Source of the DNA: Saprospiraceae bacterium
GTDB taxonomy: Bacteria; Bacteroidota; Bacteroidia; Chitinophagales; Saprospiraceae
Direction of reading: 5' to 3'
Length of the DNA stretch: 45,210 nt
Assembly (NCBI GenBank): GCA_020631355.1
Contig: JAHDHL010000042.1
Location: 1-45,210, forward strand
Below the pieces are notes generated by a model. The model did not search any database and was not told the DNA's origin. It was given only the letters and a program-made list of their open reading frames with translations. The translations under genes were made by a program, and so were the position numbers. This document shows, piece after piece, positions 40,895-45,210 of this stretch (positions are counted from its first letter, which is position 1; each line of letters begins with the position of its first letter).

Positions 40895-41614
40895 TTATTC
40901 CAAAACCGCACCGGGAAATACTTTGATGGGCGAACCCTCGGCAACCATGATATTATAAGGGATTTGTAAATTCAGAAAGGACCACTGCTCCCCATAAATC
41001 AAACCGAAGTCAACTTTGAGTTCGAACCGCTCCTCTAAAGGATAGATTCTCCAATGAGGATGTTCTACTTGGTAATGCATGGTCTGGCCCCTATGATTGG
41101 TGCCGAAACCCCATTCATGCTCCTTGAAGAAATGTTCAGTCGAATCCTCTGGTGGAAAATAGGGTTGATTCAGGGCGATGAATTTCCAACTATGCTTTTG
41201 GCCTCCGATCTGCATTTCATACTCCATAATGACCTGCTTCCCGCTTATGGTACTGGTTCCTTCCATGGGAATAGCAACGTAAGGTTCGTTGTATACCTTG
41301 TTGGCCACTAGGGCAATCATGGTCTTAGGAACCAGTTCCTTTATGAAAACCACACCTCTCCTCTGACTTCCATCCTTGTCTTTTCTCCTTACATAAAAAC
41401 GCAGATTGACTTCAGGGAAGTTGATATGGAAAGGAATGGGAATACCCTTGACTTTAGTGTTGAGGAATTCAAAAGCCACAAAACTGATAAATGCCTTGTT
41501 CTTGTAAATATCTAACTCCAGACCCTTGGGTAGATAAGGTTCCAGTAGGGTTGGATCTACTGCATAAGTCAGTAGGATGAGATTTTTCCATTCAGCAGTT
41601 AGAAATGGGCGCAT
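40895..41614 (-). CDS. DUF2071 (YqjF-like) protein
   Basis: This 239-residue protein matches DUF2071, a family related in fold to acetoacetate decarboxylase, whose biochemical role is not established. Typical marks are the N-terminal WKNLILLTYAVDPTLLEPYLP segment (family members read W..L....y.vdp..L...lP), GLELDIYKNKAFISFVAFEF (about residues 31-50), LRFYVRR, and GVVFIKELVP. No signal peptide or membrane helix is present, so it is cytosolic. The ATG at 41614 begins MRPFLTAEW, as expected for the family. A -7 element TATATTTG (minus strand, 41636-41643) sits only ~20 bp upstream and both lie within a long inverted repeat. A microprotein gene follows 9 bp after the stop. Confidence 0.85.
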   Translation of the reverse strand: MRPFLTAEWKNLILLTYAVDPTLLEPYLPKGLELDIYKNKAFISFVAFEFLNTKVKGIPIPFHINFPEVNLRFYVRRKDKDGSQRRGVVFIKELVPKTMIALVANKVYNEPYVAIPMEGTSTISGKQVIMEYEMQIGGQKHSWKFIALNQPYFPPEDSTEHFFKEHEWGFGTNHRGQTMHYQVEHPHWRIYPLEERFELKVDFGLIYGEQWSFLNLQIPYNIMVAEGSPIKVFPGAVLE

Positions 41615-41660
41615 TCCGATTCATTTGTATAAAGACAAATATAGGAATGTGCCCATTTCT
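41601..41660 (-). promoter_or_regulatory. Long inverted repeat enclosing the DUF2071 -7 element and start codon
   Basis: Arm AGAAATGGGCGCATTCC (41601-41617) is repeated inverted at 41644-41660 with one mismatch in 17. The left arm covers the DUF2071 start codon (41612-41614). Between the arms lies TATATTTG on the minus strand (41636-41643), a match to the Bacteroidota -7 box; no TTG is found at -33 (a TTC is at the right spacing). A third, direct copy of TAGGAATGTGYCC lies at 41687-41699. The layout looks like an operator set around a promoter. Confidence 0.5.
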
Positions 41661-41813
41661 TTTTGAATAGACTAATGTGTATTTCCTAGGAATGTGTCCG
41701 CCATTGACAAACAATGATTAGGATAGCATGCCTAGGAAATCAATGATGCTCGGTACCATTATCTTAAATGATAACCAAAAATCCACACGTAGCTAAATAA
41801 GGTAATAAAAGGT

Positions 41814-42056
41814 TTAGATGGAAGTAGTCCGGATTTTATCCTTGATGGACTGGATTAAAGTTGGAGAAACTGTTTTGCGTTGGAGACGTGATTTGATAAA
41901 CTCTCTGAAATTCTGTTCTTTACTGAGGAGCTGGACGTATTGGGGGTTCATCTGTATTTCCTGTAATAACTCTCTTTCTTCCTCTGTGCTTAATTCGCCG
42001 TCTAAATAAAGTGTCACTCGTCTTGTTAGGTCCTTGAAACTGCTATTATTACCCAT
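41814..42056 (-). CDS. Small zinc-less anti-sigma-factor-like protein
   Basis: An 80-residue soluble protein with the LYLDGELSTEEERELLQEI pattern found at the start of anti-sigma domains of the zf-HC2/ASD type. The usual zinc ligands (a histidine and CxxC) are missing: the position reads NPQY and the protein has no cysteine. There is no membrane helix. It lies downstream of an ECF sigma gene on the same strand, which supports a role in sequestering that sigma factor. The ATG at 42056 is chosen over a GTG at 42074. A terminator-like hairpin and a CCCGGG inverted repeat separate it from the sigma gene, so its expression may be uncoupled from it. Confidence 0.65.
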   Translation of the reverse strand: MGNNSSFKDLTRRVTLYLDGELSTEEERELLQEIQMNPQYVQLLSKEQNFREFIKSRLQRKTVSPTLIQSIKDKIRTTSI

Positions 42057-42089
42057 AAGTCCTACATTTTGCACACCTACACTGGAGTT

Positions 42090-42133
42090 TGCCCGGGTCT
42101 ACTGGAAACTGATGATATCACATTACCCGGGCA
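42090..42133 (-). promoter_or_regulatory. CCCGGG inverted repeat upstream of the anti-sigma-like gene
   Basis: TGCCCGGGT (42090-42098) and ACCCGGGCA (42125-42133) form a 9-bp inverted repeat with a 26-nt spacer, 34 bp before the anti-sigma start codon. Each arm also contains the self-complementary CCCGGG. It stands out by GC content in an AT-rich gap and may be an operator pair or a leader hairpin. The rest of the 42057-42357 gap, apart from the sigma terminator, shows nothing recognisable. Confidence 0.4.
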
Positions 42134-42289
42134 TAATACCCCGAAATCATCGGAGCCTCCACCAACCTGGGCTGATGAATCTGATGATTTGGTAATATGA
42201 TTGAATGAAAATTTCATAATGTTTCAGTATTCCTTGACTCGCAAACTACTTCATGTCTCGTTAGGTGCTGGATTAAAAATTAAAATTCA

Positions 42290-42351
42290 ATTAAAAAATA
42301 TAAAAAGGTCCGGCATAAGAAATGGGATATACCCAATCCTTATACCGAACC
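42290..42351 (-). terminator. Intrinsic terminator of the ECF sigma gene
   Basis: Arms 42307-42319 and 42339-42351 pair over 13 bp, starting 7 bp after the sigma stop codon. Two positions (10/48 and 14/44) are C-A mismatches on the plus strand but G-U pairs in minus-strand RNA, and a T-rich run follows on the minus strand. This sets the direction and separates the sigma gene from the anti-sigma-like gene. Confidence 0.8.
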
Positions 42352-42357
42352 ATTGGA

Positions 42358-42936
42358 TTAATTTCTCTTATCGGTATATCCAAGGGACTCGGCATATGCT
42401 TTCAACTTTTCTTTCAGCATATTCCTTGCCCTGTGTAACCTTGAACGGACCGTACCGATAGGCACATCCAGTATCTTGGAGATTTCTTCGTACTTGAAGC
42501 CCTCGACATCACACAATAGGATAACCGTACGGAATGGTACATCCAATGTGTTGATGGCAGTGGTAATCTCATCACCCATCATACCTTGGAAGATTTCTTC
42601 CCTAAGGTCCATGTAGCTGCTGTAGTTGGTGTCATCTTCCTCTGCGTGGTAGTTGACAACTTCCTCGTAGTCTACCTGGGTAGGTTGCTTGGTTTTCTTG
42701 CGATATTGGTTGATGAATGCATTCTTCAAGATTTTGAAGAGCCAGGCCTTGGCGTTCGTTCCTACTTCGTAGCTGGCGATGAATCGGTAAGCTTTCAAGT
42801 AGGTTTCCTGCACGAGGTCATTGGCATCCGCCTCATTATAAGTAAGGTGGTATGCAAAATTGTATAAGGCATCGATTTGAGGCATCAATTCCTCCTCGAA
42901 AATCCTGTCCTTTGTATTCTTTTCCATGGTAGCCAT
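42358..42936 (-). CDS. ECF-subfamily RNA polymerase sigma factor (RpoE-like)
   Basis: A 192-residue sigma-70-family factor with only regions 2 and 4. Region 2 (about residues 20-85) includes the ANDLVQETYLKAY core-binding helix and KAWLFKILKNAFINQYRK. Region 4 (about 122-175) includes PFRTVILLCDVEGFKYEEI and the helix-turn-helix VPIGTVRSRLHRARNML that reads the -35 element. An acidic linker (about 86-118) joins them. ECF factors direct transcription in response to envelope or other stress. The start at 42936 is the first of two ATGs (Met4 is an alternative). The anti-sigma-like gene follows about 300 bp downstream, beyond an intrinsic terminator. Its target promoters are not evident here. Confidence 0.95.
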   Translation of the reverse strand: MATMEKNTKDRIFEEELMPQIDALYNFAYHLTYNEADANDLVQETYLKAYRFIASYEVGTNAKAWLFKILKNAFINQYRKKTKQPTQVDYEEVVNYHAEEDDTNYSSYMDLREEIFQGMMGDEITTAINTLDVPFRTVILLCDVEGFKYEEISKILDVPIGTVRSRLHRARNMLKEKLKAYAESLGYTDKRN

Positions 42937-43054
42937 AAATATAGGTACATTTTGGGTTGGAAAATAGGTTAATGCTTGTGGGGATACCCCGTGCTAATCC
43001 GTCTAACCCACTTCTTATTCCAATAGTTCCCCATTTTCAAAAAAAATATTAGAA

Positions 43055-43096
43055 TCCATAAAAAAAGTCCTTGAAGCCACGGCTTCAAGGACTTTT
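43055..43096 (-). terminator. Intrinsic terminator of the second porP/sprF gene
   Basis: A perfect 16-bp stem (43063-43078 with 43081-43096) with a minimal loop lies 39 bp after the stop of the minus-strand porP gene. On the minus strand it runs into a T-tract, so it ends that transcript before the sigma gene. Confidence 0.9.
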
Positions 43097-43134
43097 CCAT
43101 GATTTTTGGCCTACAGGCCTTATTTTTCAAATCC

Positions 43135-44172
43135 TTAGAATGTAGGACAAAGAATAGTCTCATTCTCATATTCCCCAAGATAAACAACAGAGAATTCGAA
43201 AGCACCATGCGGCCTATTATAATTGGTGAGACTATTGATGTTGGAATCATAACTTAATCCGAACAAAACATTCTCGTATTCGATTCCGACCAATCCGATA
43301 ATGGCATCAACACCGAATCCTGAATCATATCTCACAGGTCTGACCCAAGCTCCGACATGAAATGCAAAACTATTATAATCATTAAAGGCCATCCTGAGGT
43401 TGGCACCTGCATCAATTTCAATGTGCGGTCCTTGTATGGATGACATGACCCTAGGGAAAATCTGTTTGTTGTCGCCAATGGGAAGACGTGCACCCAAATG
43501 CACGGTAGTCTTCATGTATAGTTTATCCTGGAACCCATCAATGTCTTCCGAATAAAAGGAAACGTCAGGGCGATTGAAATGATGGATGGCTGCACCGGCA
43601 TAGTAGCTGGTCTGCCTTTTAGGTGTAATCGTGTAATATATCCCTGCGGATAGGTCTGTGTAGGAAAAATTATTTTCCGGAAGTTCCTCCCCTGATGTGA
43701 GGTCATAACCATCCACTCCATTGAATTGGTCCTGGAAAGTCAATAATTCATAATTCACATTCCTTTGCGTGAAACCGAATTTGAATCCTGCGGAAAGATA
43801 CTGGGTACTTCTTCTATCCAGTGCCTTATGGTAAGCGGCGGAAAGACCCATTTGGTTCGTGTTGAAATCCACACCACCTACACGATCGGTAAAGAAAAGG
43901 ATGCCACCGGATACCGCATCCCTGAAAACACGGCGTTGTCCGATGTCGAATCGCATGTCCAAGGAGGCGGCAAAAGTGACGAAAGGATTGTCCAATGCAC
44001 CCCTCCATTGGTCCCTATATATGGCCCCAACCCTGAATTTTCCATCAAAAGCACCAGTCAAAGCCGGATTCATGGCTATTGGGGATGCATAAAATTGACT
44101 AAAGTGCTTATCTTGGCCGTATACTACAGAAGTAAGTAAGCCAAAGAATATCATTAGAGAAATGTGCTTCAT
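43135..44172 (-). CDS. PorP/SprF-family type IX secretion outer-membrane protein, second copy
   Basis: A 345-residue outer-membrane beta-barrel protein of the PorP/SprF family. The signal peptide (MKHISLMIFFGLLTSVVYG) is followed by the hallmark DKHFSQFYASPIAMNPALTGAF and GAIYRDQW. Downstream strands and loops such as FSYTDLSAGIYY and GLVGIEYENVLFGLSYD are typical, and it ends in a short aromatic C-terminus. Unlike the copy at 5132-6244 it has no adjacent type B cargo in the window and lacks the basic C-terminal tail, so it may serve cargo encoded elsewhere. A TATTTTTG on the minus strand just upstream is a likely -7 element, and a perfect terminator follows the gene, so it appears monocistronic. 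Confidence 0.93.
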   Translation of the reverse strand: MKHISLMIFFGLLTSVVYGQDKHFSQFYASPIAMNPALTGAFDGKFRVGAIYRDQWRGALDNPFVTFAASLDMRFDIGQRRVFRDAVSGGILFFTDRVGGVDFNTNQMGLSAAYHKALDRRSTQYLSAGFKFGFTQRNVNYELLTFQDQFNGVDGYDLTSGEELPENNFSYTDLSAGIYYTITPKRQTSYYAGAAIHHFNRPDVSFYSEDIDGFQDKLYMKTTVHLGARLPIGDNKQIFPRVMSSIQGPHIEIDAGANLRMAFNDYNSFAFHVGAWVRPVRYDSGFGVDAIIGLVGIEYENVLFGLSYDSNINSLTNYNRPHGAFEFSVVYLGEYENETILCPTF

Positions 44173-44204
44173 TTCAGATTAGATATTTTTATCATTTGTT
44201 GCTG

Positions 44205-44212
44205 CAAAAATA
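44205..44212 (-). promoter_or_regulatory. Putative -7 element of the second porP/sprF gene
   Basis: TATTTTTG on the minus strand matches TAnnTTTG and lies about 33 bp before the start codon. No TTG occurs at the expected -33 spacing. GCTGCAAA (44201-44208) and TTTGCAGC (44222-44229) form an inverted repeat overlapping it. Confidence 0.35.
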
Positions 44213-44339
44213 AAACCAAGCTTTGCAGCCTTTGTATGAATCTAGGGAATTTTAATATCAAGGCGCAATAATATAACTAAATACAAGTATTATTATTACC
44301 TGTACTGGTTTTTTTATCCGCCAACTACGAGTCTAACGT

Positions 44340-45191
44340 ATGGAATACAACGTTTGTCAAGTCAGTGTGGCTCCCGTCCGTTCTAATTTTTCGGATAGGA
44401 GTGAGATTGTAACACAACTCCTTTTTGGGGAGACAGTTACGATTTTGGAAAAGAAAGGGACATGGAGGAAAATCCGTTGTTCATGGGATAACTATATGGG
44501 CTGGACGGACCATAAGTTACTGAGACCCATTTCTGCTGCCGAATTCGAAGCGTATAAGGAGAATCCTATATATAGCTTGGAATTGGCGCAAGCTGTTATG
44601 GGTGAGGATCATTTTGTTCCTATCATGATGGGTTCAACATTGCCTAGTTATGACGGATTGAGGTTGGAATTGGGTGATTTGAAGTTTACATTCAGTGGTC
44701 AGGTCATAGAACCGGGAGCAAAGGTTCCTACACTGGAATTATTGCTGAAGTTGGCCCGGAAGTATTTGAATGCTCCTTATTTGTGGGGCGGTCGGTCTCC
44801 CTTTGGAATAGATTGTTCCGGATTCAGCCAGATTGTATTCAAGATGTTGGGTGTGAAACTCCTCCGGGACGCTTCCCAACAAGTAACGCAGGGTAGGGTC
44901 ATAGATTTTGTGGAACAAGCCCAACCCGGGGATTTGGCATTCTTCGAGAATAAGAAAAAGCGGATAGCCCATGTCGGAATAGTATTCCCCGACAATAAGA
45001 TTATCCATGCCCACGGAAAAGTAAGAATTGATAATCTGGACCATTTTGGAATTTATAATGAGGAGTTAGGGAAGTATACGCACAGACTAAGGGTCGTTAA
45101 GAGGATGCTTCCGGATGAGATGCCATCTGGAAAGGACGGAGTTAATTCGAAGTCGGATAAGGAGGTGAAGAATCAAATCGGATTATTCTAA
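44340..45191 (+). CDS. SH3-type NlpC/P60 (C40) cysteine peptidase, probably cytosolic
   Basis: A 283-residue peptidase with an N-terminal bacterial SH3-like domain (about 1-65, with GWTDHKLLRPIS) and a second linker domain before the NlpC/P60 domain (about 135-265). Catalytic residues are visible: C159 in IDCSGF, H211 in AHVGIVF, and H223 in IHAHGKV as the third polar residue. Such enzymes cleave the gamma-D-glutamyl to diamino acid bond of cell-wall peptides. There is no signal peptide, which fits the cytosolic YkfC or dipeptidyl-peptidase VI type that recycles murein peptides. The C-terminal ~25 residues are a charged tail. It is divergent from porP, and the window ends 19 bp after its stop. 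Confidence 0.9.
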   Translation: MEYNVCQVSVAPVRSNFSDRSEIVTQLLFGETVTILEKKGTWRKIRCSWDNYMGWTDHKLLRPISAAEFEAYKENPIYSLELAQAVMGEDHFVPIMMGSTLPSYDGLRLELGDLKFTFSGQVIEPGAKVPTLELLLKLARKYLNAPYLWGGRSPFGIDCSGFSQIVFKMLGVKLLRDASQQVTQGRVIDFVEQAQPGDLAFFENKKKRIAHVGIVFPDNKIIHAHGKVRIDNLDHFGIYNEELGKYTHRLRVVKRMLPDEMPSGKDGVNSKSDKEVKNQIGLF

Positions 45192-45210
45192 AACAAAAAA
45201 TGCCCGCTGT

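Noticed and set aside
40709-40969. 86-codon plus-strand frame after the copy 2 terminator
   Set aside because: It is antisense to the better supported microprotein and the end of DUF2071, and shows no conserved feature.

Overview
The window looks like a chromosome segment from a Bacteroidota bacterium, most likely of the Saprospiria type. The evidence is: two PorP/SprF-type type IX secretion (T9SS) outer-membrane proteins; cargo with both kinds of T9SS C-terminal sorting domain (CHU_C/type B and short type A); PKD-rich secreted proteins; promoters of the TTG-N19/20-TAnnTTTG form; and absence of strong Shine-Dalgarno sequences. Base composition is moderately AT-rich. No rRNA, tRNA, CRISPR array, transposase or phage gene was seen.

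Layout. 1-2.5 kb: the 3' flank of an upstream transcript, an AT-rich orphan membrane protein and a small SET-domain protein. 2.6-4.4 kb: uvrC. After a 0.7 kb AT-rich gap, a porP/sprF gene lies 74 bp upstream of a 14.5 kb gene for a 4841-residue T9SS type B surface protein. The middle of that protein is 44 copies of a ~78-residue two-cysteine module, and 41 consecutive copies follow a strict three-module super-period. 20.9-24.9 kb: a polyamine group: speD, a glutathionylspermidine-synthase-like ATP-grasp ligase, a YgiB-like lipoprotein, and a membrane-fused aminopropyltransferase-like protein. 24.9-27.8 kb: gcvP, with a recognisable promoter and a long inverted repeat in its leader. 28-29.2 kb: an HD phosphohydrolase fused to a Pycsar-type transmembrane effector domain.

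29.2-40.7 kb is the most unusual part. A three-gene module is present twice in tandem. Gene A (minus strand) encodes a helical, TPR-like cytosolic protein. Divergent from it are B (a secreted protein with dockerin-like calcium loops and a cohesin-like domain) and C (a secreted protein with cysteine-rich PKD-like repeats, a Kazal-like domain and a Cna-B-like domain). B and C both end in T9SS type A sorting domains. Each copy ends in an intrinsic terminator, and the B promoters align between copies. The C proteins differ in repeat number and N-terminal domain. This is the best candidate for an undescribed cell-surface system, though its function cannot be read from sequence.

40.7-45.2 kb: a 44-residue membrane microprotein directly behind a DUF2071 gene whose promoter and start codon sit inside a long inverted repeat; an ECF sigma factor and a zinc-less anti-sigma-like protein separated by an intrinsic terminator; a second porP/sprF; and a cytosolic SH3-NlpC/P60 peptidase at the right edge. 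All functions are inferred from recognised motifs and context; no database search was run.
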